Assembly (NCBI GenBank): GCA_032622095.1
Contig: CP136061.1
Coordinates: forward strand, 40,987,797 to 41,051,796
DNA: 64,000 nucleotides
DNA from: Siphonodentalium dalli
Taxonomy: Eukaryota > Mollusca > Scaphopoda > Gadilida > Siphonodentaliidae
Direction of reading: 5' to 3'
Shown here: piece after piece, positions 37,401 through 52,400 of the stretch
Layout: each line of letters starts with the position of its first letter
How positions within the stretch are numbered: the first letter of the stretch is position 1
Translations under genes and position numbers: made by a program
The notes under the pieces: generated by a model
Told to the model about the DNA's origin: nothing
Database searches by the model: none
The model's input: the letters and a program-made list of their open reading frames with translations, nothing else

Positions 37401-40400
37401 CCCTGTAGATCATATTATTTGTAATGAAACTATTTTTCGAATTTGATGAATAGCTGATTGTATAGTGAATCATGGTATATCTTGCGAATATTTAATGCCA
37501 TCATACAAGTCTCTACGTTTTTCAGTCACCCTCTTCGAACCTTCACATAGATAAAACTGCACTAACTTATAGACGAAAGCGCCAGACGTGGATGCTATAT
37601 TGATTAGACTATTGACTATTACAGAGGTTCAGCTTGTGACTTGTAGCTTGTAACTGAAGGTAAATTATAGCATATCCACCAATAATACGCGAGCGATTGA
37701 ATAGCGTAAGATTCTCAATCGAGGTTCATGATTATATAGCGGTTGCTATTCAATCTGAGTAACAGGTGCCTAAAGATGTTATGATTGTGTTTATATACGC
37801 GTAGAAATCATATTCCATGCACCAGTACAAAACCTGGGAACTTTTTAAAGTGTTGACCCCGAGCCTTATAAAGTCGAAACAATAACGCGGGGAATAAATT
37901 TCCTGTTCCTTAATGTACTTCACTGTAGGTGGATGTCCCAACTCAATTAAGTGACTTTGTGAGCGTCTTTATTTTGCGTCACTTACAATTATGAAATTTC
38001 TCCTCGGTAATTAATTTAATATTTATTGCAATATCGATTCACAACAGTCATAGAAAAGCATGCTATATCAAGCTGTGACCACCCAATACTGCATGTGAAG
38101 TAGATTATTGAGGAACAAGTTACAAAGAAATAGATGCCCTGCCCTGTGTGTTCAATGTTATAAAGTTCCCTCTCATAAAGGGTTAGAACATAAAAAAAGT
38201 TTCCAGTTTTTGTACTTGTAGAATATGATCTCCACGGGCGTTAGCCATAGTAGAGATTCATGGCATGATCTAGTATATACATATATACACGTGGAGTGTG
38301 ATTCGAACAAGGTTAGCCATCACTGGACGACATATGATGGCCTATAGTGCATTATGCACCTTGCTTACTGAACCACTTATATGCCTAATATATGAATGTA
38401 GAGATTAGCTCCACTTTATCGCTGAAACCTCTGTACGCGTACCTCGTCTTTGTCCTGAGCGTACACCTGTGTCACTCTGAGTCCTTGTGCATAATGTTCT
38501 TGAATCTCGGCTGTGTACGTAGCACTGTTGAACTCTGGGAGATTATCGTCCAAATCGGTTACCATGACGACGAGGGTGGCGAAGGCACTCCGGATTGGAT
38601 CGTCTTGTTCGTAAGCCTGTCACGTGTAATGTAGCTTATGAGAATGGATGTGCGGAGTGAAGACGATGGTAAAATTTATACATCAACTTCTTCAAACATT
38701 CATGCGAAAAGACCCCGGTGTGAAGTACAATTGGCATGTCTGATTTTAATGTCACTTTAATCGATAGGTAAGATCACAACATTGTAAGTTTTATATAGGC
38801 AGTAGAAACCACTGACCGCAGTAAGTTACTGGAAATCTTGCTATTGTAAATACTAAATCAATGTACGTGATCACCACGTTTTGTACAGAGTTGACGGGCG
38901 ACAGTTTCTCTGAATCGTCATGATTTTTTGACGCATAACGTTACATTCTCTACCATGACGTCGTGAAATCTCAAACAAACCCGAAAAAATAAGAACGTTC
39001 CAATCTAGTATCATCATGTACCCAGGCTATGGTCTTACAATCTCGTCCAAATACGGATACGATAGGCGAGAATCGCATGCGTTTTGATATGTCGATGCCG
39101 TCTGGAGAGTTTGGCGGGACCAGCATCCCGTCTCGATTTGCTCAGTCTACCCTTGATGCTATAAAGTGGTAGCCGCGGGCGCTTATATATAGAGTTGTTT
39201 TTATGAGCCATCAGGCCCCCGCGGCAGCGGTCGCTGGCGCGACCTGACTGCCTCGATATCAATTTGAAAAAGGGGTGACGTTGCTTAACGCGCCTGCGGC
39301 GGTTCAATAACAGTTTGAATTTTGTGTTTCCCAACAGGTCTTAGGCGAGAGGCGAGAATCGCATGCGTTTTGATATGTCGATGCCGTCTGGAGAGTTTGG
39401 CGGGACCAGCATCCCGTCTCGATTTGCTCAGTCTACCCTTGATGCTATAAAGTGGTAGCTATAAAGTGATGCTGGTCCCGCCAAACTCTCCAGACGGCAT
39501 CGACATATCAAAACGCATGCGATTCTCGCCTATCGTATCCGTATTTGGACGAGATTGTAAGGTCTTAGACAGTGCCGTCCGCCTCCCCCAAGCCCACCCA
39601 CCCTAAAAGTGATTTTTCCTATAGTGTTTTTGAAACGTGTCTCTTTGTGGTGTCATTCTTTTGGTATGATTTTTTACTAAATAACGGGTATGTTAGAGTT
39701 ACATTTCTTTGAATTTTACAATCGAAACATATTCGCATGCGATGCTGAGTCACGCGGGACACGGCAAACTAAATCGCGCACATGTACCACATAATAACAA
39801 ATAAAACGTTCTGTTTTATGGTGATGTGCTTAACTTTTAACCAATTGTGTATAGCTGGCCAACCGCTGAAAACAGGCTAATTTTTCGGTAGGGTACCTCC
39901 ACAAATAGTCTTACCATACATAGCTGCCACCAATTCCGGCAAGGCCAAGAATCATTTTCATAAATGATATATATTTACCTTCCAGAAAAGGTTGGTTTCA
40001 ACTTGTTCTACCGAGGGTAGGGGTATCCGACCACTTTTGGCGTTTGGCCGCTCCTCTATTATATTGGGAGAATCACATGCTTCAACATTGGCGGGCGACT
40101 AATTATGGCATGCCATATATGGTCATTAGCGTCTGAACGATAGATGTCATTTCTTCCTTATACCCATTATATGAAAGGGAAACACATTGAAGACTACATG
40201 TAGTAGGGTGGGTAGTAGAGTGAGTTCACTCTGGGCACTACACCACACAGTCAACCACATGCTCTATTTATTAAAGGTACTCAATCCGAATTAACGCTCG
40301 CAAATGACTAATTCCTTGTCTTCGGGGGTAAAATATATTTGATTCGAGTCCACGAACCCACCCACCAAAGCTCAGAGTGATCAGATATCGATGTTTGAAA

Positions 40401-43400
40401 TCTATTATTTTAATTTTAGGTGGCCCAGTATACAGTCTGGGACTAGTATACACATATATATACTAGTCCCAGATACAGTCGACGAGAGGAATTTCTGACC
40501 AAATTGCGAATGAAGATGGATAACTCTAAGATAAAGTGGCGTTTTTGTGTCAGATATATGAAAAACCGGCAAAATTTCGTTGACCAAAATGTTCATAAAT
40601 AACAGGTTTCGGGCAATTTTATACCATAGATGACTGTGGTTAGCATTATTTTTGGGCAATTAATCGATTCTGATAACTGAAGCGGAATTAAAAAAAATTT
40701 TGTTGTTATTGGAATCTGATGACATGGGGACCATCGAACCGGATTGAGTACATTTAAATATCGCACCCACTCATTTCACATACTCTGACACTTTCTCTCG
40801 GTTATCTTAAGATTGGGATCTTTCTTCTGAGATATATTTTATAAAAATCACCATCATCCGAATGAATGCATTATATGGACGGGATATCTAACCTTGACAC
40901 GAATTATGTACTCGGTTGGTCCGGCGTCTCTGTCCAATTCATGGCTGACGTATAATGCACCTGTTGTTTCATCAATGTTGAAGGAGTCTGTTGGAGGTTC
41001 AACCTGACCTGACATTGAAGTAAATATTGGTTACAGGATAGTGATTATTGGATTGATCATTTGTAACAATATCCCATAACAGCTGGTCAACATTGAGTAC
41101 GTCAAATGTAATTTATTTTCAGGAACCAGTATCTCTCCTTATTAAAGTGTACAAAAGGAGATTGTATTTCAGTTGTAAACTGATTGATCATTTGTAACAC
41201 TATCCCATAACAGCTGGTCAACATTGAGTACGTCAAATGTAATTTATTTTCCAGGAACCAGTATCTCTCCTTATTAAAGTGTTCAAATGGAGATTGTATT
41301 TCATTTGTAAACTGATTGATCATTTGTGACAATTTTTCCATATAGCATGTGTATAATAAAATTATTCATATAAGGGGAAATTGGAATCATTAAGCTTATT
41401 AGAATCCTGTGTCTAAGCGTGAGTCATATTGAATTATCACACCTCTGGGTGCAGGTCGATTGTCTCCTGACTTGACCAGTCGGCATGACTGAATGTCGAG
41501 ACAAAGAAATTTAGCTTAGAGTATTCCAGATTCCCAACAGATATTTAAATTTTCTTCCACTCACACTTCTAGCGAAGTTGTAACGTATTTAGCTCCGTGA
41601 CTGCTCGTGTACATGTTTACTTGTATTGAACAAATTTCATCATGACTAAGAGTTCTTACTTAGCGAAAAGGATACCTGGGAGAGCTACACATTAAAGATG
41701 GTCTATCTCTTCGGGGCCAGAAATCCAGATTTCAAGACTATAAATAGCTATTTTGTGAATAAAATTAAACTGAAGATGTGACATATTTATTTGTCTATAA
41801 GGGCATAATAAGGTGGTATATTTGGATGGCAATTCGCTGTAAATCTTAGCTTATCAGCAGTTTTCCTTGATTAAGGGCGCTAATAAGATAAAGTGCTCTC
41901 TCTTGGTACGCTCCGGACGTCTTCGAACCCCTAAAACTGTCCGACGAATGTCATAAGAAATACTAAATAAAGTTCATATTAATTGATAAAAGCTTATCTG
42001 GACAGATGTCCTCGATTCATATATATTACATGTATTTTATATTCTGGTTTATATTCTGGAATCTATATAAAACTTGCTGGGGAAAGATAAACCACCAGTA
42101 ACCCTGTCTTTACTAAATGAGTTTTTTCATTCAGTTATACACGTATACATTGGAATAGTCTATTATTTACCTGTATGTTCAGAGAATACAAGACAGACGA
42201 CCATAACATAAAACATGTAAGTGAACATTACATTCCGTTCATGGTGACATTGGTCTCACCAGAGTATCGAGGAATCAAAACTTTGCCTTGCAGTTTGACC
42301 ACGTCGAAAATATTACCAGAAATCAAGCTGGGATCCGCCGACTTTTGTTCGGGATTTTTAGGAGGGACTATCGGGATTTATTGGGATCACATCGGCTTTC
42401 ACTGGTATTTTGGTGGATTGTCTACCGGGATTATGATTGAAATTCCAACAAAATCAAGCATTGTTCCGATCACATCTCGATTATAATGCCTTATTGATTT
42501 AAGTAAAATCCCGTTAAAAAATTCAATCAAATCCGGGGCCGGCCTTATTCCAACGAACCCTCCCCCCCCTTAATCCAGTTATTAAACGAGAAACAATCGC
42601 CAATAACAGTTTTGAATAATATTTAATAATTTTGTGGTGGCTTGGAAGAGACATTTTGTCTTGTAACCCAAATGACATGTAATATTGAATCGGATGCGCC
42701 ATATTTAAAGATGATGTGTCTGTTATCTGAACCATCTGTGTATATTTGATGATGTAAAAATAATAACTTTGAGTTAGATGGACCAGTCAACAGGAGCATC
42801 TGTTGTCTGTCACTACAAATGTTTTCCTCAAATTCATATGAACTAGGACAGAAACTGTAGCTATTTTTCGAATATTTAACCTTTAAAACACTTTTGTGAA
42901 CAAAATGAAACATTAGTTTTTTATTGTGTTAATTGGGAAGAATGCAAGCAAGCGTGCCTTCGATTCAATTCAATAAAGTTTATTAGATAATGACCAAATT
43001 ATAAGATAATATTTACAAGACCCCACAAACGATGGACTTAATGAGGGATTGAGCCCCTATACAAAAATAATAAGTTAATATTTGATCGACATTAATGTTA
43101 CTGTGTATATATATATATTTACAGATGATGCAATGATGTACGGCAAATACAAAGATGTCAGGGACGGCCACGTGGTATGTGGAGGGGGTGGGTGGCACCA
43201 AGTCTTAATTCACATTATTTATTTCATGTCACAAAGGAAATATTTGAATCACATAGTTTCAAGCTTAGTTTCATAAAAAAATATAATCGGTCTGCGGAAA
43301 TAGACAGCCATCTATTTTGTACAACTCACCAGAAATGGAGTAGAGTATTGTAGCATTGATCCCTTTATCACCGTCGAATGCCTCCAGGGGTGGGTGCGTG

Positions 43401-46400
43401 TATTGGGGATCAGAAATATTATAAATGGTCTACAATAAAAGAATAGCTAGATACAGTTAGACGTGCATGTAATTTCCATGACTGTAGTACTGTGATACCA
43501 ACTCTTCTGGTGGGAAATGTCGCATTGTTTTTCGGTATCAGGCCTATACATTTGTAACTGTAATGTTCAAGTTTGTCGAAATATGAAGGACGTGGTGAAC
43601 ACATTAGTTGATTTATCCTTTTTTCACTGCTTAAACTTGTTTTATGGGAAGAAATACCACCAGCTCATATTTATGAAGTGCATAAACCATATCATTTTAA
43701 AATGTTTGACACCGTTGGGTTGGTGACAAAATATGGATGTGTAATGTGTATAATTAATTTAACATAGTTATGTATCTATATCTTAGTGTATAGTCGTGCG
43801 GCCACATATACATATATACCCACACTTGCTCATACGAGCATTTATATATACTATATCTTATATACGCGCACACTATTAATTTAAAATTTCCATTGTTATA
43901 TATGTGTGTAACGTGGTGTATTATATGCATGTATACGTCCAAACTACATTGTGAGTTCAGAACCTTCTGTTTGGGCATCAAACACCTAATAATAGTATTA
44001 ATAATATAGCAACAACGCTGAAATAAATCTAAAGTGAACTTTGTCAGGTATTTAGCGATTTACTAATTTGCGAATGCATTTGTCTGGTATTCGAGTATCT
44101 TAGCTGTTTGTGCTGTCTCCGTCCAAATAATCTGAGTAGAATTTTTTATGGGTAAAAAAAAAATAGATCTGCATGTCGACAGATATCACTTTCCAATTAT
44201 TTATTGTAATATCGACGAACGTAAAGGGGTACTGTACACTAAATCCGGCCATTTATGGGACCATCTCCTTTTATACTCAACATAATATATGCAACAAATG
44301 AATGAATTTGAGCCATGGATTAGTGACCAATACACTTGTGTGCTCTATGAATAACACATACAACATGGTCATTATAATGAAAATGAATTTATGACTGGAT
44401 CCATATATAATTTTTTCATTATAATTACTGTGTTTTTTGCATCGTTCATAGAGCTCACATGTGTATTTTGCACTAATCCATTGCTCAAATTCATCCATTT
44501 GTTGCATATATTCTGTTGAGTATAAAAGGAGATGGTCCCATAAATGGTCAGATTTAGTGTACGGTACCCCTTTAAGGACACGCGAACACTTATCAACCAG
44601 ATGATGTAAACTGAATAGAGAGAACAAAATAGTATGAAGAAGGTAAATGTTGTTGGTGGCAGTTTGTTACATTCTGGTATTCAGGGGACTGGGCCATTGA
44701 TGTTATCAACTCACATTTTCCGTTATATTTAGATGATATTCATATGTAATGAAGAACGGGTCCATGTCGTTGACGTCAGTAACCAGGACAGTCACTGTTA
44801 AATTGTTACCTGATGCCACAGCATTCTATAAATATAAATTGAATTTATTCAATGTTCTGAAGTCAACACATATGACTGCTGATTGATTCTGACATATATA
44901 GTTAGTTTGTATAGCATTGCCTATGTTGACTTTGAAGGTAACATGTATATGGATTATGTAATATGGATACACATAAAGCGAACATTGTATTGCTTTGATG
45001 ATATTCCACCAGATTCGGCACCATTCAGTGATCAGTGATTCCTGTTGTGATCCATTTCTTCTTTATCACGCGGACACACATAGACAATCGTTAACTGTGC
45101 TGACACGTTTTTTTTATCCTCGAGTAGGATGTGGAGAATTATTTTTACGATGGGCTAGCCGAGAGAAAATAATTCTTGCAACTCACGAGATGAGAAAACC
45201 CATGCACTACTGAAGAACAGTTAACAATTGTGTTTATTATATTTTCTTTACTAGTTTGTTACAAACCATCCCACAATGGCAGTTAGATCTAGCACGTACT
45301 TAAAACTACATCAGCCATTCATGTAAAACGGTTAATGAAAATATAATAAAACATATTTTTGTGTTCTCCAGGCGGATTGTTGTACTCTTATTTGTTTTGT
45401 TTTTTTATTGTTGAAGAGGGCGTTTATAAGTGAGAAATTACTTGTGCCCCAGTCCATTTAGCGAGTTATTAATAACATAATAATCCTACAAGAATAAAAC
45501 ATAACAGATGAGGATAACCATAAAACATAGTTTCTGAGAACATTTCTGAATGTTCCTCTTTAAAATCACCTGAATTATATGTGCCAGAAAGAGGGTTGAC
45601 ACTCTAAATGCTGTCGTGAAACGTGCAATGATTCTTACCTTAGCTCCCAGCACATACGAAGTGGTCTGTTGTGTTTCATAATCCAAAGGTTTGATAAGCC
45701 CCACGGTGCCGATTCGGGGATCACTACCGACCATAACGAATACCCCGCCACCATCATCCTGCAACCATAAGATGGGATAATCAATTACCGGGCGATGATG
45801 GGAATTTTTAGTTACCAGGCGTTATGCTGGCATAACCAATTACCGGGTGGTATGATGTGAATTACCGGGAGTTATGATGGGATAATCATTTATCAGGCGC
45901 TATGGTGGGATAATCAGTTACCGGGCGTTATGATTGGATAATAAGTTATCGGGCTTATGATGGGATACTCAGTTAACGGGCGTTATGATGGGATAATCAG
46001 TACCCGGGCGTTATGATGTGACACTGAATTACCGGTCGTTATGATGGAATAATCAATTACCGGGCTTTATGATGGGATAATCAGTTACCGGGCGTTATGA
46101 TGTGATATGGAATTACTGGGCGTTATGATGGGATAATTTATTACCGGGTGTTATGATGGGACAATCAAGTACGGGGCGTTATGCTATGGGATAATCAGTT
46201 ACCGTGCGTTGTGATGGGATAATAAATTACCGGGCGTTATGATGGGATAATCAGTTAACGGGCGTTATGATGGGATAATCAGTTACCGGGCGTTACGATG
46301 GGATAATCAATTACCGGGCGTTATGGTGATATAATCAATTAATAGGCGTTATGATGGGATAATCAATTACGGGGCGTTATGATGGGATAATCAGTTAACG

Positions 46401-49400
46401 GGCGTTATGATGGGATAATCAGTTAACGGGCGTTATGATGGGATAATCAAATACCGGGCGTTATGATGGGATAATCAGTTAACGGGCGTTATGATATGGG
46501 ATAATCAATTACCGGGCGTTATGATGGGATAATCAGTTAACGGGCGTTATGATGGGATAATCAAATACCGGGCGTTATGGTGGGATAATCAATTAATAGG
46601 CGTTATGATGGGACAATCAATTGCGGGGCGTTATGATGGGATAATCAGTTATCGGGCGTTGTGATGGGATAATCAATTACCGGGCGTTATGATGGGATAA
46701 TCAGTTAACGGGCGTTATGATGGGGTAATCAATTACCGGGCGTTATGATAGGATAATCAGTTAACGGGCGTTATGATGGGGTAATCAATTACCGGGCGTT
46801 ATGATAGGATAATCAGTTAACGGGCGTTATGATGGGATAATCAGTTAACGGGTTTTGTGATGGGATAATCAGTTAATAGGCGTTACGATGAGATAACCAA
46901 TTACAGGGCGTTGTGATGGGATAATCAATTACCGGGCGTTACAATGAGATAATCAATTACCGGGCGTTACAATGAGATAATCAATTACCGGGCGTTACAA
47001 TGAGATAATCAATTACCGGGCGTTACAATGGGATAATCAATTACCGGGCGTTACAATGAGATAATCAATTACCGGGCGTTACAATGAGATAATCAATTAC
47101 CGGGCGTTACAATGAGATAATAAATTACCGGGCGTTACAATGAGATAATCAATTACCGGGCGTTACAATGAGATAATCAATTACCGGGCGTTACAATGAG
47201 ATAATCAATTACCGGGCGTTACAATGAGATAATCAATTACCGGGCGTTACAATGAGATAATCAATTACCGGGCGCTACAATGGGATGATCAATTACCGGG
47301 CGTTACATTGGGATAATCAATTACCGGGCGCTACAATGGGATGATCAATTATCAGGCGCTATGATGGGATAATCAATTATCGGGCGCTATGATGGGTTAA
47401 TCAGTTACCGGGTGTTATTGCGAAATAATCAGTTACCGGCAGTTATATTGGAATAATAAGTTACGGGCGTTATAATGGGGTAATCAGTTACCGGGCGCTA
47501 TGATAGGATAATCAATTACCGGGCGTTATAATTTGATAATAAGTATTAAACGTGCTATCAGTATTAAAACGTTCGGAATTGTAAACTAATATGAGTCGCA
47601 GCTTCATTCCATTGGGAGTGATCAACATTGGTTCGACCACCACGGCTGCGGTTCGTAATGTCATAAAAAAGAATAAACTATATTTGTAAGGAACTTTAAT
47701 AATCCCTTTATGTTCAGGTGAATAAAATACTTAATCAAACACAAACACACCTGCACGACACATAGCTTGGGTGCACCGAAAATAACATATCTATACAACA
47801 ACACATGACACACGATCAGTTCTTCGGACGATATCTAGCAAGTAACATCTGTACAATAACTTATACTGTGGGTTTCGAATATTATGTGGGGGTCTTCAAA
47901 ATAGTTCAATCAAACGACGAAATATAACGCCAGTCCGCCCTTCATGGATACGAAACGAAATACACAATAATAGTGCAGGATAAAACTTACTAATAGGCTG
48001 TATTGAATTTCCGGGTCATTTCCAGACAATGGACAATCAATGTCCTGTGCCGTCTCGTTGTCAGAAAGTTCCACAACAAACGTCGGCCTATTCTGTGTCA
48101 TAAAAATAAAAACTGGACTGAAATAATTATGTATATTTATATTACAGTTACTGGTTATTTCTAATTACAATATAGCTCCTATTTACAACAAAGTGGAATA
48201 ACAATTAATAACGACACCTCTCTGCTCCGAGCTCGGGTTTTGTATAGGTAACGACCGGATGTGCGTACTTTGGGCGTCACACATTATTTACAATAAACTG
48301 TGTCGATGGAATTTTCGACGACACTTTTTCCAGAACAATAATACGTGGCGATGAAAAGAAAAAAATGCTAATGATAATTAACAATTTAAATATTTATTTA
48401 TTAACAGTTATTATAAATACATAGGTTCACATTAGATCAGTTTCGTTTGCTAGGTTAAAGAAAACCAATTACGACGTCATGACATGTTTCATGTCGTCAA
48501 AAATACATTTCTATATATATTTATTGTGGATCTCCAATATGGAGAAGCATATGTATGTATAGTTCATATTAATGTAACAACAATATACACTGTGTTTGCG
48601 GAGTGGCACCGCCTTGATATGTTTACTGTCTCATATGTTTCATATGGCTCAAATATGTCCATTTGGATGTGGGAGCCGAGGTCGACATTCCAACGTCATG
48701 GATTGATAACGCACTTATTGTCCGCGAATCAGTTGACACAAGACGAACAGAAATGAAGCAGTGTCGATAACTATTTGGTCCATGCGTTGTGCTATTTCCA
48801 CCGGCGACTTCATGACGTCGGTGCCGAGTAGAAATGCATCAAGTTCAATATCACTTAACGAGTCTATATATACGCCGACACCGTATTGGTCAGTTATGTA
48901 TTCCAGATAGTCGTTCCCCAGGAAGACAGAACAGGTTGAATTACAGTAGCGAATTGCATGTATTAACTCATTGTTATATGTATTTTTACATGTGCAACAT
49001 GTCAAATTATTACTGCATGTTGTCTTGTTTAGCGACAAGGCAAGATTTCGCAGTTTGCTAGGTTAAAGAAAACCAATTACGACGTCATGACATGTTTCAT
49101 GTCGTCAAAAATACATTTGTCTTTGCGAAATAGAACGCAGACAAGAGGCTTGTCGTGTCACACCTGGTCAACTGATTTCGCCTCACCAGACTTAAGTACA
49201 TGTACGATATGAACCCAGACGCGCTTCAATTACTATAACATGGGATATTCATTTACGGTATACTAGACCCCGAAGCCACGACAAATAGTTTTCGCGGCTG
49301 GCTCAACCAATATGGCGGCTCAGCCGGCTGAGACGTTATCATTCAACGTAATTTCGTTTCCGAAATTGTCCTAATCCCCAGTTATAGACCATAATTTTCG

Positions 49401-52400
49401 CCATTATGGAAAAGCCCAAAACCAAAAGAATACATGCCTGTGCATGGTCTGGAATTTTACGGGTTCATCACAAACGCTAACAAAACCGCATGGGTGTATA
49501 CTATGTAGTTTCCCACCTAATCGGTATAAGTTACATTGGACTTATGTCGAGTTCAGACTGCTATGATCACTGGCATCTTGCGATATATGCATGCATCATT
49601 GAAGGATGAATCTGATAGTAATGTTATATAATATTTTCTATTCTATTCGACAGGTTATGTGCATATATTGACAAAATTAATGCCAGCAATGTCTGAGACT
49701 GAGTCGTGTCGAAATTTATATTTTATATTTTATCCCTTTCAAGTTGAGTCGTGTCGAAATTTATATTTTATATTTTATCCCTTTCAAGTTGCAATACCGA
49801 ATGGATTCAGTTATATGAAAGCATGCATTGGAATAGACTTTTCCACATTGAGAGGCCCGGGTGTTCTAAAAATATAACAACCAAGCAGTGCCCATGCGTG
49901 TACGCCGATATTAGTCAATGCTGTTTAGTTTTTTGCAATTCACAGTACAGTTGTGCTTGACATATAAGCCCATGCACACCGCTCAGCCATTTTACAATTC
50001 CGGTGGCGAAGTTTTTTTCATGTGGCTGACGTTAGGATAATATGGCTGGCGGCGGCTTGTGGACAATGTGGCTGGCGGCGGCGTGCGATGGCGGCTTCGG
50101 GCTCTACGGTATACTGTATCCGTGACCGCATAAACCCTAATTTCTAGTCATGTTTCTACTTATAGATGGGCCTGTATCCGGCGGAACTTAGGTCTGAAGG
50201 TGGCAAACACGTGCTTTGCAAACTTGCGCCGAACATTTATATAATAATAATTATTAGGAAGATGCTATATTTCAACAGAACAGTGACATTGAGTAAATCT
50301 CAATCTAATATACACATACTTCTGCGACTGTAACAGTTAAACTGGTTACGTTGAACGTTGGAGGAAATTTATCCACGCCTTCTAACTGCCATTCGAACAC
50401 CTGAAACATGAATCGTCTTGGGAATTAAGTTTATCTCATGTCTCTAAAAATTTGACGGAAACATTAAGTTGCAGTGTATATTCAAAGATTGATTAGATGT
50501 TTATCAATGATGTCAGACCTAATAAAATGTGTCATCTCTCAAGAAAATTCTTGATTGGATCTGATTTTCAACTGTTTGTTTGGTTAGGGTTTAAAGTCAT
50601 TTTAGCTGAGATAAATTTTATCCAGAAGAAACGAAGCAACGAAGATAACAGTGAACTAGACTAACGTGAGCTATATAAATTATACAAATAAAAACACCCA
50701 ATTCGGAGCGACAGTGCTTGATTGGGATCATACCTATTCAGAAACTGAACATCGTGCAAATATTTAAGAAATGAATGCAGTAGGTGTGTGTATTTTTTAT
50801 GCTAAAACACACAAGTCCATTGACCAATCAGGGCGCAGTGCCTATTCTATTCTCTCCTATACGTTCCTCCTGCATCCGTTATATGTCACTCCTTGGGGTG
50901 AAGGAAAAGATCACTCGATCTTTTCGACCATCCCGGGCGCAAAAACTACTCTCTCCTCATATGTCACACCGAACCAATCATATTTACAACAGTGTAACCT
51001 CGTATACTAACCTTTGGAGTTCCATCACACGAGACGTGCACGTTATATACGACGTTTAACTGAAAGATTTGATAAACATTAGATATAGTCATTGTAAGTT
51101 TGGAATACGATTTGTACATCAACAGCAGCGACGTAGCTATTAAACTTATACACATGTATATTACAAGTTTAGAGAAACGCAAGCAGTATGCTATGGGATG
51201 CCAAATTAACATTTAATAAATAATTGAGCTAAAGCGCAATAAGGCATCCCTTATTGTGCTTAAGCGCAATCAGGAAAAATCTAATTGCGATTAAGCGCAA
51301 TAAGTAATCTCTTATTGCGCTTAAGCGCAATAAGGAATCTCTTATTGCGCTTAAGCGCAATAAGGAATATAGCGCAATAAGGAAATTCCTTAGCGCAATA
51401 AGGGATTCCTTATTGCGCTTAAGCACAATAAGAACATTCCTTATTGCGCTTAAGCGCAATTACATCATTATTGCGTTTAAGCGCAATTAATATCTCCCTC
51501 ATGAGATCACCCCTCTGCAAATAGTAGATTTATCCTATATTTGCCTGGTAACAGGGAAAGATATTGATTGGTTAGCTGTTAATGAGCTGACCTTTGAACT
51601 CGAGAGCTGCATATTGATTTTTGTTTCAAAATGGCTTCTGATCCAAAAGTTTTGGTGGCCTCAGTTCTGGCCCAAATTGAAAGTGCCAGATAGGAGGTGG
51701 CCACCAACTCTGAAACTGAGTTTCAGTCGACAATAGTCCATAAACCTGACGTTTATTATCTGAGCTCTGTTTGAATGCTTAAGCGCAATTAGCTCTTATT
51801 GCGCTTAAGCGCAATAAGAAATATTCTTATTGCGCTTAAGTGCAATAAGGAATTTCCTTATTGCACTTAAGCGCAATTAGATTTGTCCTTATTGCGCTTA
51901 AGCTCAATTATTTATTATATGTCAATTTGGCATCCCATAGTATGCAAGTACATTTTTTATTAATTCTATAAGTTGTGTTATGCTGTGTGATGAGAAACTA
52001 TAATAAAGACGTTATACTATATATGGCTCAAAATAGGTTGATAAATGTGAAACACTTTCGTGGGGACCAATATACCCGGGAAGGAATTGTCCAAGTCATA
52101 GAATCAATAAGTCAGCGCCAGAATATTTCCACATGAAACAACGATGAGCGTTCATGGTCAGTGTAGTCTTGATATAATGGAAATAAAGAGAGTTTGTTTA
52201 ATCCTCTGTACTGCAAATGTAAAACAGATATATTATATCTATCCCTTAACTAACACCATTTACGATTGGGCAAAAGCCGCCACGTGATAGTCCTGGAAAA
52301 AGTCATATTGGACTCCCGAAAGTCATATTGGACTCCCGACTGTACAATATCACTTTTTTATTGGGACTCCGTGACGTCACGAATTAACTCTATTGCGAAA

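Noticed and set aside
42240-42400. Open minus-strand stretch with SGNIFDVVKLQGK
   Set aside because: No convincing acceptor, and the neighbouring cadherin exons already join in phase with a continuous repeat, leaving no room for another exon.
51225-51925. Possible CRISPR-like array
   Set aside because: Repeats are palindromic, irregularly spaced, in both orientations and bounded by inverted ends; the context is a eukaryotic intron.
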